NCBI GenBank assembly: GCA_046313915.1
Contig: JBKBXX010000025.1
Span: 1-31,265, forward strand
Direction of reading: 5' to 3'
Source of the DNA: CAKKQX01 sp046313915
Lineage (GTDB): Bacteria > Pseudomonadota > Gammaproteobacteria > Burkholderiales > SG8-41
Length of the DNA: 31,265 nt
Shown: one piece after another, positions 8,045-17,126 of the stretch
Layout: the number at the start of each line of letters is the position of its first letter
How positions within the stretch are numbered: position 1 is the stretch's first letter
The notes under the pieces: model-generated
Seen by the model: the letters and a program-made list of their open reading frames with translations, nothing else
The model's database searches: none
Told to the model about the DNA's origin: nothing
Made by a program: the position numbers and the translations under genes

Positions 8045-9163
8045 TTATTCGAAAGTCACGTCGAGCGCCGGCCGGGCGCGCTCGAGCGCATAACGTACCA
8101 GCGCCGCAAAACGGTACACTGCGTGCACGAATTTGCCATAGGGCAGCGTCAGAAACAATGCCAGCACGATGCCCAGGTGCGCAGCGAGCAGCGTGCCCAT
8201 GGCGGCGGTATCGCGCAGCACGAGCAGCGCCAGGCCGCTGAAACTGGTCAGCAACAGCAGCACCAGGAAAGCGACATCCATGCCCGTTTGCGCGGCCTCC
8301 GCCGTATCGGGATCGCGCCTCCCCTTGAGCCACAGCAGCCCGGCCGGCCCGATCAGCAGCCCGACGCCGCCCGCGGTGCCCAGCAGCACCGGCAGGCTCG
8401 CGAAGCCATAAGGCGCGGCCCAGCCGAATGCGTAGTGATAGACGGTCGCGACGCAGGTGGCGGCAAAGCACAGCATGAATCCGTAGAAAGTGAAATGATG
8501 GAAAATGCGTCGCAGGTTCGAAGGCCGCTCGCCGGGGTAGGTGCAGCCTTCGCCGCCGCCGTCGAGGTATTTGAGCCGCAACGCGTCCCAGGTGGCGTGG
8601 CCCAGCGCGAGCGGGCGTGCGAAGTCGCTCAGGTTTTCGCCCATTTCGCGCCAGAAACGGGCGAAGCCGATCGTCAGCGCGACCAGCACATAAAGCGCCG
8701 CCGCGCCGAAGGTGTATATCATCGCGTCGTGCGGAATCACTTTGTAGAACGAGCCTTCGCCGCGCCAGACGGAAAACAGCACTTCCGGACCTTGCAGGTA
8801 GAAGGTGAAAAGCATGAACAGCGCGAGGGCGGCCGCGGTGATCAGCGACACCGCGAGACCGTTGCGTTCGAACAGGCCGGCGAGAAATCCCGGCCAGGCG
8901 TGGCGGCGGTAGGTCACGCCGCGCAACTGCGCGAGATGGCGCGGCAGGTTGACATCGAATTCATGCGGCGGCGCATACTGGCACGCATAGAAACAGGAAC
9001 CGCAGTTGTGGCAAAGATTGGCGAGATAGTGCAGATCCGGCTCCGGAAAGGCGAGCCGGCGTTCCATGGCGGGGAAGACCGCGCAATAACCTTCACAATA
9101 GCGGCAGGCATTGCATACCTGCATGTTGAACTCGGCTTTTTTGATGAGATCAGCGGCAGGCAT
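8045..9163 (-). CDS. tcuB: TcuB-like iron-sulfur/membrane electron-transfer protein
   Basis: The 372-residue protein begins with two ferredoxin-type clusters: Cys17, Cys20, Cys23, Cys27 and Cys51, Cys54, Cys57, Cys61 (the second in CHNCGSCFYAC). Several hydrophobic membrane segments follow, from about residue 100 to 350. In Salmonella, TcuB reoxidises the flavin of TcuA and passes electrons to the membrane; the same role is inferred here. AGGAGG lies 9 nt before the ATG, inside the end of tcuA, and the two genes overlap by 14 nt, supporting coupled translation. The family is also called CitB or citrate-utilisation protein B. Confidence 0.92.
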   Translation of the reverse strand: MPAADLIKKAEFNMQVCNACRYCEGYCAVFPAMERRLAFPEPDLHYLANLCHNCGSCFYACQYAPPHEFDVNLPRHLAQLRGVTYRRHAWPGFLAGLFERNGLAVSLITAAALALFMLFTFYLQGPEVLFSVWRGEGSFYKVIPHDAMIYTFGAAALYVLVALTIGFARFWREMGENLSDFARPLALGHATWDALRLKYLDGGGEGCTYPGERPSNLRRIFHHFTFYGFMLCFAATCVATVYHYAFGWAAPYGFASLPVLLGTAGGVGLLIGPAGLLWLKGRRDPDTAEAAQTGMDVAFLVLLLLTSFSGLALLVLRDTAAMGTLLAAHLGIVLALFLTLPYGKFVHAVYRFAALVRYALERARPALDVTFE

Positions 9164-10547
9164 GGCGTGCAGCCTCCTCTCCCGCGACGCGTCCGAACAC
9201 CGTGCCTATGGCCATGCCGATGCCGCCGAGATAGCCTTTGCCGAGGATGTTGCCGGCCATGATTTCGCCAGCGGCGTAAATGTTGTTCGCAGGCTGGTCG
9301 TCTTGCATGATCATTCTTGCGCGGTCGTTGACCACGACTCCGAGGTAAGTGAAAGTGATTCCCGGCCGCAGCGGATAGCCGAAAAACGGCGGGGTGTCGA
9401 TGGTGCGCGCCCAGTGGGTCTTGGGCGGAGTGAGGCCGCTGGTTGCGCAATCGTCGAGCACGGCATGATCGAAAGTGCCGGGCCGCACCGCGGCATTGAA
9501 GCGGCCGACCGTTTCCTGGAGCGCGCCGGGATCGAGTCCGAATGCACTCGCCAGTTCGCCGATGGAGTTCGCCTTGACCGGCGGGAATACCGGCGGCATG
9601 AATCTTCCCACCGCCTTGGAATCGATGATGGAATAGGCGATCTGGTCGGGTTGCTGGGCCACCAGACGCCCCCAGATGGCGTAACGCTTGGGCCAGAAGT
9701 CTTCGCCTTCGTCATAGAAACGTTGGGCGTGCTTGTTGACGACGATGCCGAGCGATACCGCGTCGACGCGGGTGATGATGCCGCCGTCGAATTTCGGCGA
9801 ACGCGCGTCGATGGCCACGCAGTGACCCTGGGTCGGATCGCCTATGGACTTGGCGCCCTGGTCGAGCAGCGCGCGCAGCACGCGTCCCGTGTTGTACGGT
9901 GTGCCGCGGATGATGAAGTTTTCCGCCGGCGGCCCCCACGCCTGTTTGAGCCACTCGATATTGGATTCGAAACCACCACACGCGGCAACGAGCGCTTTCG
10001 CCCGAACGCGGTGCCGGGCTCCGGCATGGTGCGCGATTGCCGAGTGGAAGGCGCCGTCCCTGATTTCCAGTTCGCGCACTTCTGCCTCGTAGAGGATTTT
10101 CACGCCCGCTTGTTCGGCAGCGTGGAAGTAGGCGTTGACCAGCGCCTTGCCGCCGCCCAGGAAAAAGGAGTTGGTGCGCGACAGATGCAGCGTGCCGCCG
10201 AGCGAGGGCTGGAAGCGCACGCCATGCGCCACCATCCACGGCAGACACTCCAGCGAGCCGCGTATGGTCTGGCGGGCCAGAGCCTCGTTGGTCTCGCCGC
10301 CAGTGACCTTGAGCACATCCTGGAAGTATTCCTCTTCGGGATAGGCTTCGGTCAGCATGTGGATGGGGGCGTCGTGCATGCAGCGCAGATTGCGCGTATG
10401 GCGGCTGTTGCCGCCACGGAATGCTTTGGGGGCGGATTCCAGCAGCAGCACCGTGGCGCCCGCTTCGCGCGCGGTGATCGCCGCGCACAGCGCGGCGTTG
10501 CCGCCGCCGATCACCAGGACGTCATAAGGTTGCGTGAGATCGGTCAT
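9150..10547 (-). CDS. tcuA: FAD-dependent tricarballylate dehydrogenase-like protein (TcuA)
   Basis: This flavoprotein belongs to the fumarate reductase/succinate dehydrogenase flavoprotein superfamily. From the ATG at 10547 it has 465 residues, with the FAD-binding Rossmann motif VIGGGNAA at about 12-19, GGNSRHTRN after it, and the C-terminal flavin-contact region AAGEIMAGNILGKGYLGG. An upstream TTG (10571) would add eight residues; the ATG gives the usual short N-terminus before the Rossmann strand. TcuA oxidises tricarballylate to cis-aconitate in Salmonella. The ComA-like, aldolase-like and amidohydrolase genes around it are not part of the classical tcuRABC locus, so the substrate here may differ. 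It overlaps tcuB by 14 nt. Confidence 0.9.
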   Translation of the reverse strand: MTDLTQPYDVLVIGGGNAALCAAITAREAGATVLLLESAPKAFRGGNSRHTRNLRCMHDAPIHMLTEAYPEEEYFQDVLKVTGGETNEALARQTIRGSLECLPWMVAHGVRFQPSLGGTLHLSRTNSFFLGGGKALVNAYFHAAEQAGVKILYEAEVRELEIRDGAFHSAIAHHAGARHRVRAKALVAACGGFESNIEWLKQAWGPPAENFIIRGTPYNTGRVLRALLDQGAKSIGDPTQGHCVAIDARSPKFDGGIITRVDAVSLGIVVNKHAQRFYDEGEDFWPKRYAIWGRLVAQQPDQIAYSIIDSKAVGRFMPPVFPPVKANSIGELASAFGLDPGALQETVGRFNAAVRPGTFDHAVLDDCATSGLTPPKTHWARTIDTPPFFGYPLRPGITFTYLGVVVNDRARMIMQDDQPANNIYAAGEIMAGNILGKGYLGGIGMAIGTVFGRVAGEEAARHACR

Positions 10548-10579
10548 GATATGCAATCGAGACTGTGACAAAACTTGGT

Positions 10580-11386
10580 CTAGTGTGCCGGCGCCGAGAC
10601 GATCGAATAGTTTACCGCGCGGCCGATGCCGCGGCGGAAGCCTTCGAGGCGCAACACCTGTCCGGGAGCGACGTTGGCGAGACTTACTTCGGGTCCAAAG
10701 TCGTGGATCATCTGTACGTGTTGCTGCGGAAAGCGGTAGGGATCGACCTCGATCACCACGTTTTCGAACCAGGTTTCGCGCGCCAGCTGTCCCAGCGCGC
10801 CGGGATTGCGGCTCACCAGAAGATCGATCTCGGACTGCTCGACGGTCACGTGTTGAATGCCGTGGCGCGCGACATCGGCGACCACCACTCCCAGTTGATC
10901 GATGCTCATGGGCTGTGCGGGATTCTTGCGGCCGAACTCGTAGATCACACGCAGGCCGGCGCCCTGCAGATGGTCGATCCAGCGTCTGCGCTCGTCGTCA
11001 TCGAGCGTGATGTAGTTTTCGGAGAGCTCCAGCGCCGGCACGGCGAGGCGCTGCAGATGCGCGATCATGTCATCGACCTGGTTGCGTTGCCACGCGTATT
11101 CGAACAGGATGCCGCCGGCAAAGGGCATCACGCCGGCATCAAGGTACAGCCGCGTGGTGCGTGCCACGGTTTGCGCCGGGATCAGCAGCGCGTTCATGGC
11201 GTAGATCTTGGCGTAATCGATATGATCGGCTGCGACCTCGAGCAGGTCGCGGATGCCGCGCTCGCCGCCGGTCCAGCCGAAACCATCGGGGCCGAAGTCG
11301 ATCATCGAAGTGATGCCGCGGCGGCGTGGTTTGGCGCCGCGGGGAGGGAGCCCGAAAACCGGGCCGGTATCGGATGGTGGAATCAT
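10580..11386 (-). CDS. ComA/phosphosulfolactate-synthase-family protein with altered active site
   Basis: The protein has 268 residues and the ComA TIM-barrel pattern: PRRRGITSMIDFG, DLLEVAADHIDYAKI, AGGILFEYA, ALELSENYITL and YEFGRKNP. ComA joins sulfite to phosphoenolpyruvate in coenzyme M synthesis; the family also contains plant HSA32. Two usual signatures differ: the remembered DKG near the start is DFG (30-32), and the K-[LI]-G-W-G-T stretch reads KIYAMN (60-65). GG-LFE and E-S around 90-122 are kept. The ATG at 11386 was chosen because the 49 codons upstream look unlike the family; AGGG sits very close to it. The gene ends 32 bp before tcuA. The true reaction is unknown; a role in carboxylate or sulfocarboxylate metabolism is a guess from context. 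Confidence 0.8.
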   Translation of the reverse strand: MIPPSDTGPVFGLPPRGAKPRRRGITSMIDFGPDGFGWTGGERGIRDLLEVAADHIDYAKIYAMNALLIPAQTVARTTRLYLDAGVMPFAGGILFEYAWQRNQVDDMIAHLQRLAVPALELSENYITLDDDERRRWIDHLQGAGLRVIYEFGRKNPAQPMSIDQLGVVVADVARHGIQHVTVEQSEIDLLVSRNPGALGQLARETWFENVVIEVDPYRFPQQHVQMIHDFGPEVSLANVAPGQVLRLEGFRRGIGRAVNYSIVSAPAH

Positions 11387-11549
11387 GTCCCTAAGCGGCT
11401 GGCCGCCGCATTCGATTGATATTCGCCGTCGACCGGACAACCCGGACGGCAACGAGCAGACAGCGTCAGCGTGTTTGCGCCAGGCGAGCGTGATTATAAG
11501 CCACGCCGGGCTGGCGCACAGCTTCGAGACCACATCATGGATATGACTT

Positions 11550-11981
11550 TCAGTGCAGAGTCTTGGCTGCGCGCCGCGGTTCGTTTGCGGCCATGGCCGG
11601 GCAGGGCGAGGCGTGATGCACCACCATGCGCCAGCCGTTTTCCGTCTTGAGGTAGATGTTGGTGGCGACCATCGGGCCGTGCGAACGTGTTTCGCCCGCT
11701 ACCGTGATGTGCTCATAGACGCTGTGCACCGACAGCATCATGCCGCGCAGGTATTGCTGATCGCGCAGCTGGAAGCGCAGCGTCTGTCCGCTGGCGAAAA
11801 TCTGCCGCCACGATTCCCGCACTTTCTCGACACCGCTGACACGTCCACCGTGCGGATGGATGCAATAGATTTCGTCGTCGTCGGCCCAGACCGCCATCAT
11901 CGCTTCCAGATCGCCTTTGGTGAAAGCCTCGTAAAAAGCGGCCTCGGTATCCTGCGGGGTGGAAAAAAGCGTTTTTTTCAC
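11550..11981 (-). CDS. SnoaL-like/NTF2-fold protein
   Basis: The protein has 143 residues of the SnoaL/DUF4440 NTF2-like superfamily: DTEAAFYEAFTKGDLEAMM followed by VWADDDEIYCIHPHG, then GVEKVRESWRQIF, and a strand-rich C-terminal half ending GWRMVVHHAS. Such proteins form small conical barrels used as isomerases, hydrolases or binding modules, so function is open. The start is a GTG with GGAG about 11 nt upstream; no better start exists before the conserved region. It is the first gene of the minus-strand cluster after waaF (36-bp gap) and is separated from the ComA-like gene by 163 bp, so it may belong to either unit. Confidence 0.82.
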   Translation of the reverse strand: MKKTLFSTPQDTEAAFYEAFTKGDLEAMMAVWADDDEIYCIHPHGGRVSGVEKVRESWRQIFASGQTLRFQLRDQQYLRGMMLSVHSVYEHITVAGETRSHGPMVATNIYLKTENGWRMVVHHASPCPAMAANEPRRAAKTLH

Positions 11982-12017
11982 TGTGAAAAGGTCTCCGCAC
12001 CGAAACGTTAGCGGCTG

Positions 12018-13034
12018 TCAGGGACGGATTTTATCAAAATCGACTGCTTCGAGAACCCGCTCCGGCGTGAGCTGCATCATGCAGTTGAAGTGGCCGAGAG
12101 GACATTCGCGTTCGAAGCACGGGCTGCACGGCAGGTCGAGTTTGAGGATGGCGGCCGCGGCCGACAGCGGTGGGGTGAATGCCGGACTGCTCGAGCCATA
12201 AAGCGCGATCAGCGGCCGGGTGAGCGCCGCGGCGACATGCATCAGACCCGAATCGTTGCTGATCACCAACCGGGCGAGGGCGAGCAGATCGATCGCCTCA
12301 TCGAGCGTGGTCCTGCCGCACAGATTGATGCATGCGCCGCCGCTGAGTTCGGCGATGGCGGCGCCGAGCGCCGCATCCCTGGCGGAGCCGATCAGCCACA
12401 CACTGCAGCCGCGGGAACCCAGGTGGCGTGCGAGTTCGGCGAAGTATTGTTGCGGCCAGCGCTTGGCGGGCCCGTACTCGGCGCCGGGACATAGCGCAAC
12501 CACGGGCCGCGAGGTCTTAAGCGCGAGCTTGCGTTGCAAGGCAAGCTGGCTGTTTTCATCCGTTTTGAGGTGCGCGGCGGGCAACGGGCGCGGTAGCGGC
12601 TCGCCTGCGGCGACGCCCAGCGCGGCGAAGCGTTCCACCATCAGCGGCAGTGCGCGCGCATCGAGCCGGCGCGCGTCATTGAGCAGCCCCCAGCGCAGCT
12701 CGCCGACATAGCCGGTGCGCAGCGGTATGCCGGCGAAAAACGGCACCAGCGCCGATTTGAAGGAGTTGGGCAGCACGATGGCCTGGTCATAGCCCTCGCT
12801 TGCCAGGCGCATGCCGAGCCTGCGCCGCTCGGCGAGCTTCAGTTCGCCGTGACCGAAAGGATTGGGTAACGCGCGCCGGACCTCGGGCATGCGTGCGAGC
12901 AGCGGCAGCGTCCAGTGCGGCGCGAGCACATCCAGCGCGAGACCGGGGTGGCGGCGGTTGAGGAGCGCGAACAGCGGCTGCGCGAGCACGGTATCGCCGA
13001 CCCACGAAGGCGCGACAACCAGGATGCGGCGCAC
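12018..13034 (-). CDS. waaF: ADP-heptose--LPS heptosyltransferase (WaaF type)
   Basis: This glycosyltransferase-9 family enzyme adds the second L-glycero-D-manno-heptose to the LPS inner core at the cytoplasmic face. The 338-residue protein begins RRILVVAPSWVGDTVLAQP, the family N-terminus. It contains CPGAEYGPAKRWP (donor region), ISNDSGLMHVAAAL and ALYGSSSPAFTPP, and the C-terminal cysteine-rich PCSPCFERECPLG typical of WaaF. The start is GTG with AAGG 9 nt upstream. It lies 72 bp after the small zinc protein gene. Confidence 0.94.
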   Translation of the reverse strand: MRRILVVAPSWVGDTVLAQPLFALLNRRHPGLALDVLAPHWTLPLLARMPEVRRALPNPFGHGELKLAERRRLGMRLASEGYDQAIVLPNSFKSALVPFFAGIPLRTGYVGELRWGLLNDARRLDARALPLMVERFAALGVAAGEPLPRPLPAAHLKTDENSQLALQRKLALKTSRPVVALCPGAEYGPAKRWPQQYFAELARHLGSRGCSVWLIGSARDAALGAAIAELSGGACINLCGRTTLDEAIDLLALARLVISNDSGLMHVAAALTRPLIALYGSSSPAFTPPLSAAAAILKLDLPCSPCFERECPLGHFNCMMQLTPERVLEAVDFDKIRP

Positions 13035-13106
13035 GGGCTGGCGCCTTACGGCACGGAAGGGCCGGGTACGGGCCTGCGGGTTTTCGCGCCTTCCGCTTTC
13101 ATTTTT

Positions 13107-13331
13107 TCAATGCGAAGCCTGCGCTCCACCCTTGAGCGTGTAGCGGGTGCCGCAATAAGGACACAGCACCTCGCCGGTTTTCTCGATCGGCAGGAACACG
13201 CGCGGATGCGCGCTCCACAGCGGCATCGATGGCGTGGGGCAGTGCAAAGGCAGATCGTCGGCCGTGACTTCGATGTGCCGTGCTTTGCCGGCGGGTGGGG
13301 ATGCGGTCGTGGTTGCTGTCATGGTCGTCAT
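13107..13331 (-). CDS. Small zinc-finger protein (zf-CHCC family)
   Basis: The protein has 74 residues with a C-terminal CHCC zinc-binding pattern: Cys31, His42, Cys57 and Cys60 (CPYCGTRYTL). The family resembles the zinc-binding part of the NDUFS6 subunit of complex I; in bacteria its role is not well defined. The ATG at 13331 overlaps the ilvE stop as TGATG, supporting coupled translation. A longer reading from 13388 would begin inside ilvE and is not needed. The gene sits between ilvE and waaF, an order I recall from other betaproteobacteria. Confidence 0.88.
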   Translation of the reverse strand: MTTMTATTTASPPAGKARHIEVTADDLPLHCPTPSMPLWSAHPRVFLPIEKTGEVLCPYCGTRYTLKGGAQASH

Positions 13332-14257
13332 CACTCTGCTACGGGCGTCAGCCATTCGCGGTATTGGTCCGATTTTCCGGTGACGCAATCGAAAAAGGTT
13401 TTTTGCAGTTTTTCGGTAAGCGGGCCGCGATGGCCTGCGCCTATCCTGCGGCTGTCCAGTTCGCGGATCGGGGTGATTTCGGCCGCGGTTCCGGTGAAGA
13501 ACGCTTCGTCCGCGACGTAGACTTCGTCGCGGGTGATGCGCTTGGCGACCACGGCAATGCCCATGTCCCGCGCGATCCGGATCACCGCATCGCGGGTGAT
13601 GCCTTCCAGCGCGGAAGTGAGCTCCGGTTCGTACAGCGTGCCGTTGCGGACGATGAAAATGTTTTCGCCCGATCCTTCGGCGACGAAACCGTCGACGTCG
13701 AGCAGCAGCGCTTCATCGTAACCGTCGTTCGCGGCTTCCTGGTGGGCCAGGATGGAGTTCATGTAAGTGCCGACCGATTTGGCGCGGCACATGGTGACAT
13801 TGACATGATGGCGCACGAAGGACGAGGTCTTGACGCGGATGCCGCGCTCCAGCGCTTCCGGTCCGAGATAGGCGCCCCACGGCCACGCCGCGATTGCGAC
13901 GTGCACCGACACGTTCTTGGCGGAAATGCCCATGGCTTCGGAACCGTAGAACGCGATCGGGCGCAGATAGCAGGCTTCCAGCTTGTTGGCGCGCACCACT
14001 TCCTTCTGGGCTTCGATCAGCGTCGCCTTGTCGTAGGGAATCTTCATGCCGTTGATGTGGGCGGAACGCAGCAGGCGCTCGGTGTGTTCGCGCAGCCGGA
14101 AAATGGCGGTGCCGCTGCCCGTCTTGTAAGCGCGTACGCCTTCGAACACACCCATGCCGTAGTGCAGGGTGTGGGTAAGGACGTGGGTCGTGGCATTGCG
14201 CCAGGGCACGAGCTTGCCGTCATACCAGATATGCCCGTCGCGATCAGCCATTGACAT
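13331..14257 (-). CDS. ilvE: Branched-chain amino acid aminotransferase
   Basis: This PLP-dependent fold-IV transaminase carries out the last step of Leu, Ile and Val synthesis. The 308-residue length matches E. coli IlvE. The PLP lysine is Lys160 in CRAKSVGTYMNS; the N-terminal HTLHYGMGVFEGVRAY and VAEGSGENIFIV cofactor motifs are intact. GGAG lies 7 nt before the ATG at 14257. An upstream TAAAAT, around 14284-14289 read on the minus strand, could be a -10 element, but no matching -35 was found. It is the first gene of the ilvE - zinc protein - waaF run; glnE ends 117 bp upstream. Confidence 0.95.
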   Translation of the reverse strand: MSMADRDGHIWYDGKLVPWRNATTHVLTHTLHYGMGVFEGVRAYKTGSGTAIFRLREHTERLLRSAHINGMKIPYDKATLIEAQKEVVRANKLEACYLRPIAFYGSEAMGISAKNVSVHVAIAAWPWGAYLGPEALERGIRVKTSSFVRHHVNVTMCRAKSVGTYMNSILAHQEAANDGYDEALLLDVDGFVAEGSGENIFIVRNGTLYEPELTSALEGITRDAVIRIARDMGIAVVAKRITRDEVYVADEAFFTGTAAEITPIRELDSRRIGAGHRGPLTEKLQKTFFDCVTGKSDQYREWLTPVAE

Positions 14258-14374
14258 GTGCGCACTCCATCAAACGAAAATCGCATTTTAGCCTATTTGC
14301 CGCCGGATGCAGTAGCCGTGCCTGGCGCGGGGCCGCGTCTGATGCCGTCGCGGGCCTCGAACGGTGGTAATGCT

Positions 14375-17101
14375 TCAGGCGGCAGCATGCTCGTCGCCGA
14401 ACACCGCATGCCACAAATCGAGGACGGCGAGTATCGCTTCACTCACGGTGATCGGCGGAACGCGAGCGTAGGTCTCTCCCCGCAGCCGCAGACTGTGCTG
14501 CAACTGGCGGAAGCGGCGATAGGCGTCATGTGCCGCCGTCGCCTCCGTTTCGCCGATCAGTCCCAGGCGCGCGGCGAGCTTGAGCAACGCGAGATTGCCG
14601 ATGTTTGCGGTGAGTTCGGCATGGACGTGCGAGTAGCCCAATACCAGAAACTGCACGATGAACTCGACATCGATGATGCCGCCGCGATCGTGCTTGAGAT
14701 CAAACAGATTGCTGGTGTTCGGATGCGCTTCGAGCATTTTCCGGCGCATGGCGACCACCTCCTTGCGCAATTGCGGCAAGTCGCGGCGCTGACGCAGGAT
14801 CGTCACGCGCAGCGCTTCGAATTTGCGGCCGATTGCCTCGTCGCCGGCGGCAAACCGCGCGCGCGTCAGCGCCTGGTGTTCCCATATCCAGGCCTGTTTC
14901 ATCTGGTATTGCCTGAAGCTTGCGAGCGGGCTGACGAGCAGGCCGCTCGCGCCGTCGGGACGCAGCCTGAGATCGGTGTCATAGAGCACGCCGGCCGGGG
15001 TGGCACTGGTGAGCCAGTTGTTGATGCGCTGTGCGAGCCGCGCGTAGTTCTGCGCCGCTTCGGCGGCATCGTCCTCGTAGAGAAAAACGAGGTCGAGGTC
15101 CGAGGCGTAGCCGAGTTCCTTGCCGCCGAGCTTGCCATAACCGATGATGGCGAAGGCCGGCGCGTCGCGGTGTCGCTGGGCCAGTCCTGCCCATGCCAGC
15201 CGCAGCACTTCGTCGAGGATCAGGCAGGCGAGATCGGAAAGATGGTCGGAAAGCGTTTCGAGCGGCAGCGTGCCGCCGAGATCCTGGGCCACCAGCCGGA
15301 TGGTCTGCACGTGCTTGAAATGACGCAGCACGTCCATCTGTTTTTCGATGTCGTCGGCGGCATCCTCGAGCTGCGCGTCCAGTGCGCGGCGCAGCTGCGG
15401 CCAGTCGGGCGCGGCGTAGAGAGTGCGGGTGTCGAGCAGCTCGTCGAGCAGGATCGGGTGCTGGGTCAGGTATTGCGCGACCCACGGGCTCGCGCTCATC
15501 AGATCGGCGACCCGTGTCAGTGCCACGGGGTATTCCTCGAGCATCGCCAGATAGGATTCGCGGCGGCTGATGCTCTCCAGAAGCTGCAGGATGCGCTCGA
15601 GCGTGGCATCGGGGTTGGCGCATCGTGCCGCGGTTTCGATGGCGAGCGGCACCAGCCGGTCGAGGCGCGACTGGCTCGAGGCGGGCATTTGACGGTAGCG
15701 GATGCTGGTGCGCATCGCCATCATGCGCCGGTGCAGGTCAGCCGCACGTGAAAAACCCAGTGCGCCGAGCTGCCCCACGCAACGTTCGGCATTGGCAGGT
15801 TCACCGCTGTCTTGCCACAGCCCGGCGAGAGCGTGCTGGGTATGGGGCGCGGCGACGAAAATCTGGTCGAAATGATGGCCGACCCGCTCACGATGACGAT
15901 CGAGCGCCGCGGCAAAATCCGCCTGGTTCGCAAATCCCATGCTGCGGGCGACCAGCGTACGCTCGGTCTGGTCAGCGGGAAGCGCTTGCGTCTGGCGGTC
16001 GTCGCGGTACTGGAGGCGATGTTCGAGGTTGCGCAAAAACACATAAGCCTCGTTCAGCTCGGCCACCGCGGCCTCGGGCAGCAGATTGCGCTCGGCGAGC
16101 AGCGGCAGCACGGCGAGCGTCGATTGCTGCCGCAATGCAGGATCACGGCCGCCGCGGATCAGCTGGAATAGCTGCACGATGAATTCGATTTCGCGGATGC
16201 CGCCCGGACCGAGCTTGATGTCGTCGAGCATGTCGCGGCGCCTGACCTCGCGCCGGATCTGGTTGTGCAACTCGCGCAGCGAGGCAAATGCGCTGTAGTC
16301 GAGATGACGGCGGTAGACGAAGGGACGAATCAGTTCGAGCAGTTCGGTGCCGCGATCGCCGGTGACGGGACGGCCCTTGATCCAGGCATAGCGCTCCCAT
16401 TCCCGCCCCTGGGTGATGAAGTAGTTTTCCAGCATGTCGAAGCTCATGACGAGCGGACCGCTGTCGCCATACGGCCGCAGCCGCATGTCGACACGAAACA
16501 CATAGCCATCGGCGGTGATCTCGTGCAATGCCGCGATCAGGCGGCGCGCGAGCCGGGTGAAATACTCGTGATTGCTGAGCGGCGGGTTGCCGCCGGTTTC
16601 GCCGTCTTCCGGATAAACGAAAACGAGGTCGATGTCGGAGGATGCATTCAGCTCGCGGCCGCCGAGCTTGCCCATGCCGATCACGTGCAGCTGCTGAACC
16701 TTGCCGCTTTGTGCGCCCGTCGGACGGCCGTGCCGCAGGGCGAGCCAGCGGTCGAGGTGGGAAAGGGCGGTGGAAATTGCGATTTCTGCCAGCGTCGTGA
16801 CCGTCGTGACGACTTCGGCGAGATCGGCGCGTCCGCCGATGTCGCGCGCGATCAGCCGCACCATCACCCGTTTGCGCAGGACGCGCAGTTGCCGCTGCAA
16901 TTCCGTTTCATCGGCTGGCGGATGCGAGTCGAACAGCGCGCGCATTTCATCTGCCGTAAACGGCCTGTCGGTGGCGGCCAGGCCGGCGAGCTGCGGCTCG
17001 GCGTCGAGCAGAAAGCGCACGTAGCGGCTGTAGTCGCAGGCGGCGGCGAGCGCCGCATCCGCGAAGCCGGGGGTTGTTACGCCATGCGGTTTCGATTCCA
17101 T
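14375..17101 (-). CDS. glnE: Glutamine synthetase adenylyltransferase/adenylyl-removing enzyme
   Basis: This enzyme adds AMP to, and removes it from, glutamine synthetase, tuning nitrogen assimilation in response to PII and glutamine. The 908-residue protein carries both nucleotidyltransferase domains. The N-terminal deadenylylase has GMGKLGGRELNASSDIDL (about 142-159) and the C-terminal adenylylase has GYGKLGGKELGYASDLDL (about 652-670). A helical linker and GGIREIEFIVQL / GGIIDVEFIVQF repeats follow each. Length is near the family norm (about 900-950). It is divergent from yhdP; its ATG lies just after a candidate promoter, with a weak ribosome binding site. Confidence 0.97.
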   Translation of the reverse strand: MESKPHGVTTPGFADAALAAACDYSRYVRFLLDAEPQLAGLAATDRPFTADEMRALFDSHPPADETELQRQLRVLRKRVMVRLIARDIGGRADLAEVVTTVTTLAEIAISTALSHLDRWLALRHGRPTGAQSGKVQQLHVIGMGKLGGRELNASSDIDLVFVYPEDGETGGNPPLSNHEYFTRLARRLIAALHEITADGYVFRVDMRLRPYGDSGPLVMSFDMLENYFITQGREWERYAWIKGRPVTGDRGTELLELIRPFVYRRHLDYSAFASLRELHNQIRREVRRRDMLDDIKLGPGGIREIEFIVQLFQLIRGGRDPALRQQSTLAVLPLLAERNLLPEAAVAELNEAYVFLRNLEHRLQYRDDRQTQALPADQTERTLVARSMGFANQADFAAALDRHRERVGHHFDQIFVAAPHTQHALAGLWQDSGEPANAERCVGQLGALGFSRAADLHRRMMAMRTSIRYRQMPASSQSRLDRLVPLAIETAARCANPDATLERILQLLESISRRESYLAMLEEYPVALTRVADLMSASPWVAQYLTQHPILLDELLDTRTLYAAPDWPQLRRALDAQLEDAADDIEKQMDVLRHFKHVQTIRLVAQDLGGTLPLETLSDHLSDLACLILDEVLRLAWAGLAQRHRDAPAFAIIGYGKLGGKELGYASDLDLVFLYEDDAAEAAQNYARLAQRINNWLTSATPAGVLYDTDLRLRPDGASGLLVSPLASFRQYQMKQAWIWEHQALTRARFAAGDEAIGRKFEALRVTILRQRRDLPQLRKEVVAMRRKMLEAHPNTSNLFDLKHDRGGIIDVEFIVQFLVLGYSHVHAELTANIGNLALLKLAARLGLIGETEATAAHDAYRRFRQLQHSLRLRGETYARVPPITVSEAILAVLDLWHAVFGDEHAAA

Positions 17102-17126
17102 TGGACAAACGGAGTAAAATGGCTAA

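Noticed and set aside
10548..10571. TcuA start at TTG 10571
   Set aside because: It adds eight residues with no ribosome binding site, and the ATG at 10547 fits the Rossmann-fold N-terminus.
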